A stretch of 52,575 nt of DNA from Candidatus Rothia avicola (GCA_019115985.1 DXCN01000023.1:1-52575); one strand, 5' to 3'. Shown: positions 17,994 through 27,160, counted from the first letter of the stretch. Translations and numbers: made by a program. The notes: generated by a model from the letters alone, not told the origin.

Positions 17994-18998
17994 ATATCCA
18001 TTTGGATTATTCTTCTGCCAATTCCAGTGGTCGCGCACCATAGTGTCGATGTCGCGGGTAGCAGACCAGCCCAGATCTGCCAGGGCAGCAGCGGGGTCAG
18101 CGTAGGAAACAGCCACATCGCCGGGGCGGCGATCCACAATCTTGTAGGGCAGTTCCTTACCCGCAGCCTTCTCGAAAGCATGCAGAACCTCAAGCACCGA
18201 GTAGCCGTTACCGGTACCCAGGTTCCAGGTGTGCAGACCACCGTGGGTGGTGATGTAATCCAGGGCCTTGAGGTGGCCGTCCGCTAGGTCAACGACGTGG
18301 ATGTAGTCGCGCACGCCGGTGCCGTCGACAGTGGGGTAGTCGTTGCCGAAAACGTTGAGGTATTCGCGGCGACCCACAGCGACCTGGGCGATGAAGGGTA
18401 CCAGGTTGTTGGGGATACCGGCCGGGTCTTCACCGATACGACCGGACTCGTGGGCACCTACCGGGTTGAAGTAGCGCAGCAGGGCGATGTTCCACTGAGA
18501 ATCTGAGGCTGCCAGGTCGATGAGCATATCTTCGATGTGCTCCTTGGTGCGGCCGTAGCAGGACTGGGCGTCCATGTTCAGCTTCTCGGTTAGCGGCATG
18601 GACTCGGGCTCGCCGTAGACGGTAGCTGATGATGAGAAGACGATGGAGCGGCAGCCTGCGTCTTCCATGGCGTAGAGCAGGTTGAGGGTACCAGCGACGT
18701 TGGTCTGGTAGTACCAGAGGGGCTTCTCAGCGGATTCGCCTACAGCCTTAAGACCAGCAAAGTGAATCACGGCATCGGGCTTAACCAGGTTGAAAAGCTG
18801 CTTCATCTCGGGCAGGTCCAGCAGGTCAACCTTGCGGAACTCCACAGTCTTGCCTGTCAGTTCTTCAACACGGGCCAGGGACTCCATGGAGGAGTTTGAG
18901 AGGTTGTCCATAACGGTTACCTCGTGGCCTGCCTTGAGCAGTTCGAGTACGGTGTGGGAGCCGATGTAGCCGGCGCCGCCGGTAACGAGAATCTTCAC
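17985..18998 (-). CDS. galE: UDP-glucose 4-epimerase
   Basis: GalE interconverts UDP-glucose and UDP-galactose for galactose use and cell-envelope sugars. The 337-residue short-chain dehydrogenase fold begins with the NAD-binding TGGAGYIGSH (6-15). The catalytic residues are Ser124 in SSSATVYG and the YxxxK pair Tyr148/Lys152. VRDYIHVVDLADGH (about 215-228) is a typical GalE motif. The gene is monocistronic; no other galactose gene is nearby. Its 3' end is partly duplicated downstream (see the direct repeat). Confidence 0.95.
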   Translation of the reverse strand: MKILVTGGAGYIGSHTVLELLKAGHEVTVMDNLSNSSMESLARVEELTGKTVEFRKVDLLDLPEMKQLFNLVKPDAVIHFAGLKAVGESAEKPLWYYQTNVAGTLNLLYAMEDAGCRSIVFSSSATVYGEPESMPLTEKLNMDAQSCYGRTKEHIEDMLIDLAASDSQWNIALLRYFNPVGAHESGRIGEDPAGIPNNLVPFIAQVAVGRREYLNVFGNDYPTVDGTGVRDYIHVVDLADGHLKALDYITTHGGLHTWNLGTGNGYSVLEVLHAFEKAAGKELPYKIVDRRPGDVAVSYADPAAALADLGWSATRDIDTMVRDHWNWQKNNPNGYEA

Positions 18999-19043
18999 GT
19001 TTTCCCCTAGTAGACGATTGATGTTTTCTCTAGCTTACCTGCA

Positions 19044-19083
19044 CTCAGCCCCGCCAGCCGGTAGAAGCGGTGGCGGGGCTGAG
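19044..19083. terminator. 13-bp hairpin between the 5'-nucleotidase and galE
   Basis: CTCAGCCCCGCCA (19044-19056) pairs perfectly with TGGCGGGGCTGAG (19071-19083). It lies 3' of the nucleotidase on the minus strand and upstream of galE. Confidence 0.8.
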
Positions 19084-19094
19084 CACATATAAGG

Positions 19095-19123
19095 TAGGGG
19101 CTAGGCCCGGACGCCTACCCCTA
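19095..19123. terminator. Second hairpin overlapping the 5'-nucleotidase stop codon
   Basis: TAGGGG plus TAGGC pair with GCCTA plus CCCCTA, with a one-nucleotide bulge. It overlaps the stop codon and forms a pair of tandem hairpins with the one at 19044-19083. Confidence 0.5.
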
Positions 19124-21139
19124 GCTGTTCTTGCGGCGGGCAGCGAAGAAGGCGGTAGCGCCTAGACCCAGTAGGAGGGCAGCACCTGCGAGGAGGGGCA
19201 GGACAGTAGCGCCCGTGTGGGCTAGTGCGCCGCTCTTTCCGGTTTCACGGGCCCCTGCCACGGTGCTCTGGCTGGCGTCAGCGGAGGCCGACGAAGCCGG
19301 GCTTTCGCTGGGAGCCGGGGCCGGGGCCGGGGTCTCATCGGGTGCCTGCTCGGTGGGCAGGGAGCTGGTGCCGACCGTCCAGTTCTTCACGAAGAAGGTG
19401 GTTGGGTCGATGGTCTTGTTGGTGATAGCCCAGTCGATCATGAGGTCGCGTACTGCCTTCTGCTCCTCGTAGACGATAGGAGCTGCGGTCACATGCGGGT
19501 AGCCTGAGCCGCCTGACCAGCGGTAGTTGTTCAGAGCCAGGATGACCTTCTGATCATCGGCGAGGGGAGTGCCATCGGGCAGGGTTAGGCTCTCGATGCG
19601 CTCGCCGACAGGTTTGGAGATGTTGATGTGGTAGTTCACGCCTGAGAGCACGTCGTAGGAGTAGTCGGGAATACCGCGGGTTGCCCCCTCGTAGAGGGCG
19701 TTAGTAACGGTGGACCAGTCGGTGATTTTAGCGTCGTGTTCCTGCTGCTTGTAGTAGCGGGCTGACCATTCAAGGTAGTCCTTGAGCTGGGCACCGGTGA
19801 GCTCAACAGCGTAGAGGGTGTTGTCGTAGATGTAGAGGCTTGCCATATCGGCGATGGTGACATCGCCCTGCTTGAAGACGGCGGTGCGGGAGAAGGGGGA
19901 GGCCTCAGCAAGGACGGGCAGGCCCTCGTACTGGGTTCCGGCCAGGGCCCGGGTGACTTCTTCGGTCTGCACCATGTTGATGAAGTCCAGAACAGCGGTG
20001 TCTTCCCAGGCGCTGGTGGCGGCGGGCATTTCAGCGCTTGCCTGGGCAACGACGGTCTGTACCCACTCGGTAGTCTTTGAGTGGTAGGGCTCGATAGCGG
20101 CGAGGACGGACGCGTCGGCGGCGTAGTCACCGGCGTTGAGGGCAACGGCGGTGGGCTTTTCGGCCTCGGTCCACTTGACCTCAATATCACCGTCTGCTTC
20201 CTTGACCAGGGGCAGGGTGACTTCGGAAAGGAAACGGGCCCAGTAGCCGGGCTGGGTGTAGAGCACCGGCTCACCGTTCTTGTTGATGAAGTACTCCTGA
20301 ACCTTGTTGGTGACGTGGGAGTGACCGCCCACAATCACATCAACGTCGGTGGACTGTTCAGCAACAGACTTAGCGACGTTTTCGGTCAGGTCTGCCGGGC
20401 TGTAGGTGTAGCCTTCGGCGTCCAGGCCGGTGTGGGCGAGGACGACGACCACGTCGGCCCCTGCCGCCTTGACCTTGGGTGCCCACTCGGCGACGGTAGC
20501 GGCGGCGTCCTTAAATTCCAGCTTGCCCTCAACGGTAGCCTTATCCCAGACGCGTACACCGGGAGTTACCACGCCGATCACGGCTACCTGGATCTTCTCG
20601 CCGCCCACGGTCTTTTCAATCATGGTGTAGGGCTCGTAGGCGGGAGCGCCGGTTGCGGTGTCGATGACGTTAGCGCCTAGCAAGGGCATGGTCAGATTCT
20701 GGGTGTACTGGGCAGCTGCATCGGGGCCATAGTTGAACTCATGGTTGCCCACTACACCGGCATCGTAGCCGAGCAGGTTAAAGACCGAGGCCATGGGGTC
20801 AATGCTGGTTGCGGCGCGGTTGTTCTGGTAGTAGGTCTGTAAGGGGTTGCCCTGGTTAGCGTCACCGTTATCGAGCACCAGGGTGGACTCTGCACCCTTT
20901 GCTGCCCGGGTCTGGGCAATGGCGGTTGCCAGGTGCTCCATACCCAGAGCCTTAGCACCTTCGCCGTAGGGGGCACCGGTGAAGTAGTCGTAGTTGAGGG
21001 CGTGGCCGTGAACGTCGGTTGAGGCCAGCACGGTTAAATCGCCCAGGTCGCTAGTACCATCTGCTGCAAAAGCTGCGGGAACGAGAATGCTGGAAGAAAC
21101 CAGGCCAAGACCTGCCAGCAGAGAAAGAGAACGCTTCAT
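19121..21139 (-). CDS. Wall-anchored 5'-nucleotidase / 2',3'-cyclic phosphodiesterase
   Basis: This 672-residue extracellular enzyme would release phosphate and nucleosides from external nucleotides. It has a signal peptide (residues 1-25: KRSLSLLAGLGLVSSSILV, then AFA|AD). The calcineurin-like metallophosphatase domain shows STDVHGH (about 39-45), DNGDANQG, GNHEFNYG and GGHSHV metal motifs. The C-terminal nucleotidase domain follows, then a Pro/Ala/Ser linker (ETPAPAPAPSESPASSASAD). The end has the sorting signal LAHTG, a hydrophobic helix and RRKNS. LAxTG is the pattern associated with actinobacterial class E sortases, not LPxTG. The gene is alone, with paired hairpins after it and a terminator and palindrome C upstream. 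Confidence 0.9.
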   Translation of the reverse strand: MKRSLSLLAGLGLVSSSILVPAAFAADGTSDLGDLTVLASTDVHGHALNYDYFTGAPYGEGAKALGMEHLATAIAQTRAAKGAESTLVLDNGDANQGNPLQTYYQNNRAATSIDPMASVFNLLGYDAGVVGNHEFNYGPDAAAQYTQNLTMPLLGANVIDTATGAPAYEPYTMIEKTVGGEKIQVAVIGVVTPGVRVWDKATVEGKLEFKDAAATVAEWAPKVKAAGADVVVVLAHTGLDAEGYTYSPADLTENVAKSVAEQSTDVDVIVGGHSHVTNKVQEYFINKNGEPVLYTQPGYWARFLSEVTLPLVKEADGDIEVKWTEAEKPTAVALNAGDYAADASVLAAIEPYHSKTTEWVQTVVAQASAEMPAATSAWEDTAVLDFINMVQTEEVTRALAGTQYEGLPVLAEASPFSRTAVFKQGDVTIADMASLYIYDNTLYAVELTGAQLKDYLEWSARYYKQQEHDAKITDWSTVTNALYEGATRGIPDYSYDVLSGVNYHINISKPVGERIESLTLPDGTPLADDQKVILALNNYRWSGGSGYPHVTAAPIVYEEQKAVRDLMIDWAITNKTIDPTTFFVKNWTVGTSSLPTEQAPDETPAPAPAPSESPASSASADASQSTVAGARETGKSGALAHTGATVLPLLAGAALLLGLGATAFFAARRKNS

Positions 21140-21181
21140 GAATAGCTTTCTGATGTGTTGTGAGTGTGTTCTCCCATTGTA

Positions 21182-21219
21182 AAGACCCGCCCTACCGGTA
21201 AGCCGGTAGGGCGGGTCTT
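21182..21219 (-). terminator. 17-bp hairpin between dapD and the 5'-nucleotidase
   Basis: AAGACCCGCCCTACCGG pairs perfectly with CCGGTAGGGCGGGTCTT around TAAG. On the minus strand it lies 3' of dapD, beyond palindrome C. Confidence 0.85.
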
Positions 21220-21256
21220 GAGTATATGAAACTTCAGTAAATATCGATGGGCGAAA

Positions 21257-21351
21257 CGGGCTTATAGCGAAGCTGCTGGCTTGGGGCTGGCATGAATCGT
21301 CTTGTGAGCGAAGCGAACCAGACGAGAGGGTCGGCAGCGAGCATAAGCCCG
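21257..21351 (+). repeat. Palindromic intergenic element, copy C
   Basis: CGGGCTTAT (21257-21265) pairs with ATAAGCCCG (21343-21351), and GCTGC pairs with GCAGC further in. The core reads GGGGCTGGCATGAATCG, then an inner hairpin GTCT...AGAC enclosing GTGAGCGAAGCGAACC, then GAGAGGGTCG. The core is nearly identical to copy E except for paired changes in the inner stem. Confidence 0.85.
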
Positions 21352-21375
21352 TCTCACGAAATGATTACTTACTTT

Positions 21376-22332
21376 TTAGTTAGCGTGCAGCTCTGAGTTC
21401 AGTTCCACGGTGTTGTTGGCGCGGGGTAGAACTTCGATAGCGCCGGTTACGGAGTTGCGGCGGAAGAGCAGGTTGTTGACGCCGGAGAGTTCCAGGGCCT
21501 TGACGACCTTGGGCTCAGCACCGGGGTTGAGGACGGTCACGCGGGAGCCGGCGGTGACGTAGAGGCCAGCTTCAACTACGCAGTCATCGCCCAGGGCAAT
21601 GCCGATACCGGCTTCAGCGCCGAGCAGGGAACGCTCACCAATGGAGACACGCTGGGTGCCGCCGCCGGAGAGGGTGCCCATGGTGGAGGCGCCACCGCCG
21701 ATGTCGGTGCCGTTGCCAATGACAACGCCCTGGGAGATTCGGCCTTCAACCATGGATTCACCGAGGGTACCGGCGTTGAAGTTAACGAAGCCTTCGTGCA
21801 TGACGGTGGTGCCTGCGGCCAGGTGGGCACCCAGGCGGACGCGGTCAGCATCGCCGATACGAACACCGGCAGGCACGACGTAGTCGATCATGCGGGGGAA
21901 CTTGTCAACGTGGGTGACAACCAGGGCGCCGCGGCGGCGCAGCTTCAGCGAGACGGCGTTGAATTCGCTGGCCAACACGGGGCCGAAGTTGGTCCAGGCG
22001 ACGTTGGCGAGTGCCCCAAAGAGGCCGTCGAGGTTGATGGTGTTGGGGGCAACCAGGGTGTGGGAGAGCAGGTGCAGACGCAGGTAGGCATCCGCTGCAT
22101 TGGCGGGGGCCTCATCAAGGTTGATGGTGACGTTGACCAGCTCACGCACGACGTTGCGGTCTTCGTCGGCCTCGACCAGGGCTTCGAGGTCGGCTGCTAC
22201 AGAGTCGTCAGGGGTTTCGGTGAGGGCTGGGGCGGGGTACCAGACATCGAGTACGGTGCCTTCATTCTCGCCGGAGGCGACGACGGTGGCCAGGCCCAGG
22301 CCGGATGCTACACGGGTATTGTTTTCAGTCAT
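21376..22332 (-). CDS. dapD: 2,3,4,5-tetrahydropyridine-2,6-dicarboxylate N-succinyltransferase
   Basis: DapD succinylates tetrahydrodipicolinate with succinyl-CoA, opening the succinylase branch of diaminopimelate synthesis. The 318-residue protein is the longer actinobacterial DapD type. The C-terminal half is a left-handed beta-helix made of hexapeptide repeats, for example [19 protein letters not shown] and [16 protein letters not shown]. It is divergent from dapE, 59 bp between starts, so the two successive pathway genes may be co-regulated. TAGACT lies 7 nt before the ATG with no ribosome site, pointing to a leaderless mRNA. Confidence 0.95.
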   Translation of the reverse strand: MTENNTRVASGLGLATVVASGENEGTVLDVWYPAPALTETPDDSVAADLEALVEADEDRNVVRELVNVTINLDEAPANAADAYLRLHLLSHTLVAPNTINLDGLFGALANVAWTNFGPVLASEFNAVSLKLRRRGALVVTHVDKFPRMIDYVVPAGVRIGDADRVRLGAHLAAGTTVMHEGFVNFNAGTLGESMVEGRISQGVVIGNGTDIGGGASTMGTLSGGGTQRVSIGERSLLGAEAGIGIALGDDCVVEAGLYVTAGSRVTVLNPGAEPKVVKALELSGVNNLLFRRNSVTGAIEVLPRANNTVELNSELHAN

Positions 22333-22339
22333 GCCTACC

Positions 22340-22345
22340 AGTCTA
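22340..22345 (-). promoter_or_regulatory. TAGACT -10 of leaderless dapD
   Basis: TAGACT ends 7 nt before the dapD ATG. The 19 nt TAGACTGGTAGGCATGACT are identical to those at the start of the Xaa-Pro aminopeptidase gene. Confidence 0.55.
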
Positions 22346-22379
22346 CGGAATCAGGCGGGTGCGGGGCACTATTTGCTTG

Positions 22380-22385
22380 TATGGT
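22380..22385 (+). promoter_or_regulatory. TATGGT -10 of leaderless dapE
   Basis: TATGGT ends 6 nt before ATG 22392, with no Shine-Dalgarno in between. Confidence 0.5.
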
Positions 22386-22391
22386 GGAATT

Positions 22392-23540
22392 ATGACCAAG
22401 AACCCTACCCTCGCCCAGGCCGCTGAGTTCGCTCAGGTGGGCCCCGGCGTCCTAAACCTGACCCAGCCCGTTGAAAATCTGACCGCTGATCTGCTCAATA
22501 TTTATTCTGTTTCTGGCGCCGAGGTGCGCCTGGCGGACACCGTGCAGGCGGCCCTTGAGGGTATCGGCGGCTTAGAGATAACTCGCGACGGCGACGCCAT
22601 CATCGCCCGCACTAACCTGGGCCGGGACACCCGAATTGTGCTGGCAGGTCACCTAGATACGGTGCCCCTGCCCCGCACTGAGGGCTCACGAGGTACCGTA
22701 CCGGCCTCTTGGTCTGAGGAAGCGGGGGAGCGGGTTCTCTACGGCCGCGGGGCTGTGGACATGAAGGGCGGGGTTGCCGTGCAGCTAGCCCTGGCTGCCC
22801 ATCTGAAGGAGCCCCGCTACGACATTACCTACGTCTTCTACGACAACGAAGAAGTTGCCTCAGAGCTCTCAGGGCTTGCCCGCCTGATGCGTAACCACCG
22901 GGAGAAGCTGACCGACGCGGCCTTTGCCGTCCTGCTAGAACCCACCGACGGCACCATCGAGGGTGGCTGCAACGGCACCATCCGCTTCTGGATTCGTACC
23001 TCGGGTGTCGCCGCCCATTCGGGGCGCGCTTGGAAGGGGGTCAACGCTATCCATAAAATGGCGGACGTGCTGGGGCGTCTTGCTGCCTACCAGCCTGCCA
23101 CCTATGAGGTTGAGGGCCTAGCCTACCGCGAGGGGCTCAACGCTGTGCAGATTTCAGGCGGGGTCGCGGGGAATGTGATTCCCGATGACGCGGGCGTCCA
23201 CATTAACTACCGTTTTGCCCCCAACAAGACCCTGGACGAAGCCGTCGCACACCTGCACGAGGTCTTCGAGGGCTACGAGCTGGATTTCGTGGACCTTTCA
23301 TCAGCGGCCCGCCCCGGCCTGGACGCTCCGCTGTCTAGGTCTCTGATTGAGTCTGTTGGCCAGGCCCCCAAGCCCAAGTACGGGTGGACGGACGTCGCCC
23401 GCTTCAGCGAAATCGGCATCCCCGCCGTGAACTTCGGGCCCGGCGACGCCCTGCTGGCCCACACTGATAACGAGCACGTTAAAGCCTCCGAGGTGCGCGC
23501 CTGCTATACGGCGCTGGAAAGCTGGCTGACGGCGTCCTAG
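22392..23540 (+). CDS. dapE: Succinyl-diaminopimelate desuccinylase
   Basis: DapE hydrolyses N-succinyl-LL-diaminopimelate to LL-diaminopimelate and succinate. The 382-residue M20 metallopeptidase shows His87 in AGHLDTVPL, Asp123 in GRGAVDMKGG and the Glu pair 153-154 in DNEEVAS, which form the di-zinc site. The start ATG 22392 is chosen over the longer frame from 22305 because that frame overlaps the divergent dapD, and because a TANNNT hexamer sits 6 nt upstream. The gene is followed by a hairpin. Confidence 0.94.
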   Translation: MTKNPTLAQAAEFAQVGPGVLNLTQPVENLTADLLNIYSVSGAEVRLADTVQAALEGIGGLEITRDGDAIIARTNLGRDTRIVLAGHLDTVPLPRTEGSRGTVPASWSEEAGERVLYGRGAVDMKGGVAVQLALAAHLKEPRYDITYVFYDNEEVASELSGLARLMRNHREKLTDAAFAVLLEPTDGTIEGGCNGTIRFWIRTSGVAAHSGRAWKGVNAIHKMADVLGRLAAYQPATYEVEGLAYREGLNAVQISGGVAGNVIPDDAGVHINYRFAPNKTLDEAVAHLHEVFEGYELDFVDLSSAARPGLDAPLSRSLIESVGQAPKPKYGWTDVARFSEIGIPAVNFGPGDALLAHTDNEHVKASEVRACYTALESWLTAS

Positions 23541-23629
23541 CCCTGCCAGCCTGTGCAGACTTCTTGGGCTGTGTGCAGAGAAAAACCTGCTCACAGCCTA
23601 AGAACCCTGCACAGCCCCATCGAGAAAAA

Positions 23630-23664
23630 GGCCAGGGGCCCCATCACATGATGGGGCCCTGGCC
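23630..23664. terminator. Bidirectional hairpin between dapE and the glutamate operon
   Basis: GGCCAGGGGCCCCATCA pairs with TGATGGGGCCCTGGCC with one bulged G. It lies between convergent dapE and the gluD-like gene. Confidence 0.8.
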
Positions 23665-23690
23665 TGTAACCGGAGCGTAAAGCGCGGACG

Positions 23691-24611
23691 CTAGTGCTTG
23701 GGGATCTTGAACATCAGCTCGGTCTTGGGGCGGGCCTCGTCCACTTCACCGGGCACACCATCGGCGTGCTTGATCTCTACGTCGGAGCGGGAGCTCATGT
23801 ACTTAGCGAGCCACTCGGCGAAGAGGGTCAGGGCGAAGTTGATAACTACGAAGATGAGGGCTGCCAGCAGGAGCATCTGCAAGATATTGCCCTCGCCAGA
23901 GCCGAAGCGGCGGGCAGCGGCCAGCAGCTCGGGATAGGAGATGATGTAGCCCAGGGCGGTATCCTTGAGAATAACCACGAACTGCGAGAGCAATGAGGGC
24001 ATCATGGCGGTCAGAGCCTGGGGCACCAGAATCAGGGTCAGCACCTTCCAGGGGGTCAGGCCGATAGCCAGGCCGGCTTCACCCTGGCCCTTGGGTAGCT
24101 GCTGAACACCGGAGCGCAGCAGCTCTGCAATAACCGAACCGTTGTAGAGGGTCAGACCCAAGATAACGGCGATAAAGGGCAGTTGTGAGGGGGCAAAGAG
24201 GTTGAGCTTGCCCAAAAAGAGCCAGAAGAAAATCATCATAATCAGCACCGGGACGGCGCGGAAGAACTCCACGACCACGGTGCCGAAGGCTCGCACAGCC
24301 TTATTGGGTGATAGGCGGGCAAGGCCGAAGAAGAGGCCAAAAGCTACCGAGGTGACCACAGAAATCAGGGCGGCTGAGAGGGTCTTCCAGAGGGCGGGCA
24401 GAATGTAGTTGGCCCAGAGATTCCCTGAGAAGAGGGAGGTCCACTTATCGGCTTCCAGCTGGCCCTGGCGGTTCATCACCATCATGACGTAGGCAAAGCC
24501 TGCTGCCAGGAGCACAAGAGCCACGACGTTGAAGGTGCGGGTGCGGGCCCGGGCCTTGGGGCCGGGGACGTCAAAGAGGACCGAGGTTGAGGTCATACAC
24601 TTCTTGCTCAT
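23691..24611 (-). CDS. gluD: Amino-acid ABC transporter permease, GluD-like
   Basis: This is the second permease of a polar amino-acid uptake system, placed in the cell membrane. The 306-residue protein has a basic N-terminus, about five membrane segments, and the EAA-type loop GEAGLAIGLTPWKVLTLILVP (about 175-195), where the ATPase docks. The C-terminal tail (about 270-306) is soluble and charged. ATG 24611 overlaps the gluC stop by four nucleotides (ATGA), which shows translational coupling; a second Met at residue 6 is an alternative start. Order and families match Corynebacterium gluABCD for glutamate, but substrate is inferred. Confidence 0.88.
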   Translation of the reverse strand: MSKKCMTSTSVLFDVPGPKARARTRTFNVVALVLLAAGFAYVMMVMNRQGQLEADKWTSLFSGNLWANYILPALWKTLSAALISVVTSVAFGLFFGLARLSPNKAVRAFGTVVVEFFRAVPVLIMMIFFWLFLGKLNLFAPSQLPFIAVILGLTLYNGSVIAELLRSGVQQLPKGQGEAGLAIGLTPWKVLTLILVPQALTAMMPSLLSQFVVILKDTALGYIISYPELLAAARRFGSGEGNILQMLLLAALIFVVINFALTLFAEWLAKYMSSRSDVEIKHADGVPGEVDEARPKTELMFKIPKH

Positions 24612-25291
24612 CGCTTCACCGCCAGTTTACGAGAGGCCCAGGTGGTTAGTAGGCCGATGGGGACAACAATAATCACAAAGCCCAGGGCGAAGACGAAGAA
24701 GATCATGAAGATGAGGTCTGAGTTGAACTCAATCATGGACTTCATCATGCCTGAGGCCTCAGCGACTGAGGCTACGGTGGCTACGGTGGTGTTCTTGGCC
24801 AGCGCAATCAGGGTGTTGCCCAGCGGGGTGATGGAGCCGCGCAGGGCCTGTGGGAAAATCACGTAGCGGGCGGTGGGGAGGAAGCCCAGGCCGATGGCGC
24901 GGGCCGCTTCAGCCTGGCCCACCGGTACGGTATTGACGCCGGAGCGAATAGCCTCACAGACGAAGGCCGCGTGGTAGATGGCAAGGACGATGACGGCGTA
25001 GATAAAGAAGTTCCACTCAAAGCTGGTTGCTAGTGAGAGCTGGAATTGGGTCCACACGCCCAGGATTGCCAGGGTCATCAGAATGGTCAGCGGGGTGTTG
25101 CGGACCAGGTGCACGTAGGCGGTACCCGCCCAGCGTAGGGAGGGCACAGGCGAGATACGCATAAGTGCTAGCAGGGAGCCGAGGACGAAAGATCCGATGG
25201 CTGCCCAGAAGGTCAGCTGGATGTTGGTCCAGAAGGCGCCGATGACGTCATAGGTGGCAAAGAGCGTGGAGAGCTGTTCAGAGAACGACAT
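24608..25291 (-). CDS. gluC: Amino-acid ABC transporter permease, GluC-like
   Basis: This is the first permease of the uptake system. The 227-residue protein has about five membrane segments, with the docking loop GQAEAARAIGLGFLPTARYV (about 125-145) containing the conserved EAARAIG. It lies between the binding protein (60 nt upstream) and gluD (4-nt overlap). Length and order fit the HisM/GluC class of polar amino-acid permeases. Confidence 0.9.
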   Translation of the reverse strand: MSFSEQLSTLFATYDVIGAFWTNIQLTFWAAIGSFVLGSLLALMRISPVPSLRWAGTAYVHLVRNTPLTILMTLAILGVWTQFQLSLATSFEWNFFIYAVIVLAIYHAAFVCEAIRSGVNTVPVGQAEAARAIGLGFLPTARYVIFPQALRGSITPLGNTLIALAKNTTVATVASVAEASGMMKSMIEFNSDLIFMIFFVFALGFVIIVVPIGLLTTWASRKLAVKR

Positions 25292-25350
25292 GAAAGCCTC
25301 CGATGGTTGAAAGATTGTGGTGTGGTGAAGGTGCGCTGGGCGTTGCGGCC

Positions 25351-26199
25351 TTATTTGGCGTCAACGGTGGCGCAGGCGTCGGTGAGGACGGGCGGGTTCA
25401 GCTCGGCGTTATAGGTGTAGTTAGCGGCACCTACGTTCTTTTTAATGGCTTCTTCCCAGGCGCCGGTGTCGACCATCTTGTTGATGGCTGCGTTGATGGC
25501 GGCGCACTTGTCGGAGCCCTTGGGCAGGCCGACACCGTAGTTTTCGGTGGAGAAGGTGTTGCCCACGAGCTTGAGTTCGCCCTGGTTGGCCTTGGTAGAG
25601 GCGAGACCTGCCAGGATGATGTCGTCGGTGGTCACAGCATCGACCATGCCGGCGTTGAGGGCGACGACGCAGTCAGAGTAGGAATTCTGCTGAACCAGCT
25701 GGACCTCTGATGAGTACTTGTCCTGGATCTTCTTTGCACTGGTTGAGCCGGTGACGGAGCACAGGTTCTTCCCGGCAAGGGATTCGGGGCCGGTGATGTC
25801 GGTGTTCTCTGCCTGGACCAGTAGGTCCTGGCCAGCGACGAAGTAGGGGCCGGCGAAGTCGACGGTCTTGAGTCGCTTTTCGGTGATGGAGTAGGTTGCA
25901 AAAATCATGTCTACCTGGTTGTTGGTGAGCATGTTTTCGCGGTTGGCACTGGGGGCTTCGACCCATTCGATCTGGTCTTCGGAGTAGCCGAGTTCAGCGG
26001 CAACGTAGCGGGCTACGTCGGTATCGAAGCCGGTGTAGTCGCGTCCGTCCTGGTAGCCCAGGCCTGGCTGGTCGTATTTGATGCCGATGCGGATGGTGTC
26101 TTCGCTGCCGGTAGCGGAGCAACCGGAGAGTGCGAGGACGCCGGTGGCGAGTAGGGCTGCGCAGGCTGCGGCCTTTGCTTTGGCGCGGGAGAGGTTCAT
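25351..26199 (-). CDS. gluB: Glutamate-type ABC transporter substrate-binding lipoprotein
   Basis: This 282-residue binding protein would capture the amino acid outside the membrane. The N-terminus is a lipoprotein signal, with a basic start, a hydrophobic stretch ALLATGVLALSGC and the lipobox LSGC (Cys at about 27). The mature part is a class 3 periplasmic-binding fold with GYQDGRDYTGFDTDVARYVA and the hinge-side block NQVDMIFATYSITEKR, typical of glutamate/glutamine binders. It lies 12 nt after the ATPase gene, so it is in the same operon. Confidence 0.9.
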   Translation of the reverse strand: MNLSRAKAKAAACAALLATGVLALSGCSATGSEDTIRIGIKYDQPGLGYQDGRDYTGFDTDVARYVAAELGYSEDQIEWVEAPSANRENMLTNNQVDMIFATYSITEKRLKTVDFAGPYFVAGQDLLVQAENTDITGPESLAGKNLCSVTGSTSAKKIQDKYSSEVQLVQQNSYSDCVVALNAGMVDAVTTDDIILAGLASTKANQGELKLVGNTFSTENYGVGLPKGSDKCAAINAAINKMVDTGAWEEAIKKNVGAANYTYNAELNPPVLTDACATVDAK

Positions 26200-26211
26200 G
26201 GCTGGTCGTCC

Positions 26212-26955
26212 TTAGTGACCTAGGATCTTACCCAGGAAGTCCTTGGCGCGGTCTGACTGGGGGTTGGTGAAGAACTGGTCGGGGGTGGCTTCTTCGACGA
26301 TTTCGCCGTCGGCCAGGAAGACGATGCGGTCTGCTGCCTTGCGGGCGAAGCCCATTTCGTGGGTTACTACGATCATGGTCATGCCTTCGCGGGCGAGGGA
26401 GACCATGGTGTCGAGTACTTCGTTGACCATTTCGGGGTCAAGGGCGCTGGTGGGCTCGTCGAAGAGCATGACCTTGGGCTTCATGGCAAGCGCACGGGCG
26501 ATAGCGACGCGCTGCTGCTGGCCGCCGGAGAGCTGGGCGGGCATCTTGGAGGCCTGGTTATCGACGCCAACCTTCTTGAGCAGGCTCATGGCCAGCTCTT
26601 CGGCTTCGGCCTTGCCCATACCGCGTACCTTGCGGGGACCTAGGGTGACGTTTTCGAGGATGGTCTTGTGGGCGAAGAGGTTGAAGGACTGGAAAACCAT
26701 GCCGACTTCTGCGCGCAGGTTGGCGAGTTCCTTACCTTCTTCGGGCAGTTTTTTGCCGTCAATGGTGATGGTGCCGTCGGTGATGGTTTCAAGACGGTTG
26801 ATGGTGCGGCAGAGGGTTGACTTGCCGGAGCCTGAAGGGCCGAGCAGGACGACAACCTCGCCCTTGCCGATGGAAAGGTTGATGTCCTTGAGGACGTGGT
26901 TCTCACCGTAGTGCTTGTTGACGTGGGTGAGCTGAACCAGTGCGTCAGTGGTCAC
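26212..26955 (-). CDS. gluA: Amino-acid ABC transporter ATPase, GluA-like
   Basis: This is the cytoplasmic ATPase driving the uptake system. The 247-residue protein has Walker [10 protein letters not shown] (about 39-47), the signature LSGGQQQR (about 142-149), Walker [12 protein letters not shown] (about 164-174) and the switch His in VVTHEMGF. It is the first gene of the operon gluA-gluB-gluC-gluD on the minus strand. The upstream region contains an 8-bp inverted repeat that may control it. Confidence 0.95.
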   Translation of the reverse strand: MTTDALVQLTHVNKHYGENHVLKDINLSIGKGEVVVLLGPSGSGKSTLCRTINRLETITDGTITIDGKKLPEEGKELANLRAEVGMVFQSFNLFAHKTILENVTLGPRKVRGMGKAEAEELAMSLLKKVGVDNQASKMPAQLSGGQQQRVAIARALAMKPKVMLFDEPTSALDPEMVNEVLDTMVSLAREGMTMIVVTHEMGFARKAADRIVFLADGEIVEEATPDQFFTNPQSDRAKDFLGKILGH

Positions 26956-27038
26956 TGGGCTTCCTCTCTTGTGGTGGATTCAGTGCGTGCGCCGGTAGCA
27001 TTGAGGTGCTGTGGCACAAACCAAATGGTGTATGTGCC

Positions 27039-27061
27039 TTACCTTACCCCCTATAAGGTAA
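27039..27061. promoter_or_regulatory. Inverted repeat TTACCTTA-N7-TAAGGTAA, possible operator
   Basis: The perfect 8-bp arms lie at 27039-27046 and 27054-27061 in the 205-bp region between the glutamate operon and the DivIVA-like gene. An AT-rich stretch follows. The shape fits a dimeric repressor site; the regulator is unknown. Confidence 0.5.
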
Positions 27062-27160
27062 ACAACTTGTTACACGGGGTGTCATGTTTTTGCAGTCATA
27101 TTTGTTGGGTTTTGTTGAGGGGCGCTGGGCGAAAGGGCTTGGCTCCTGCGGGAGGACGGT

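Noticed and set aside
20081-20680. 199-residue frame opposite the 5'-nucleotidase
   Set aside because: Antisense shadow; the nucleotidase has a signal peptide, metal motifs and a sorting signal in its own frame.
21796-22395. 199-residue frame opposite dapD
   Set aside because: Antisense shadow that would cross the dapD-dapE promoter region.
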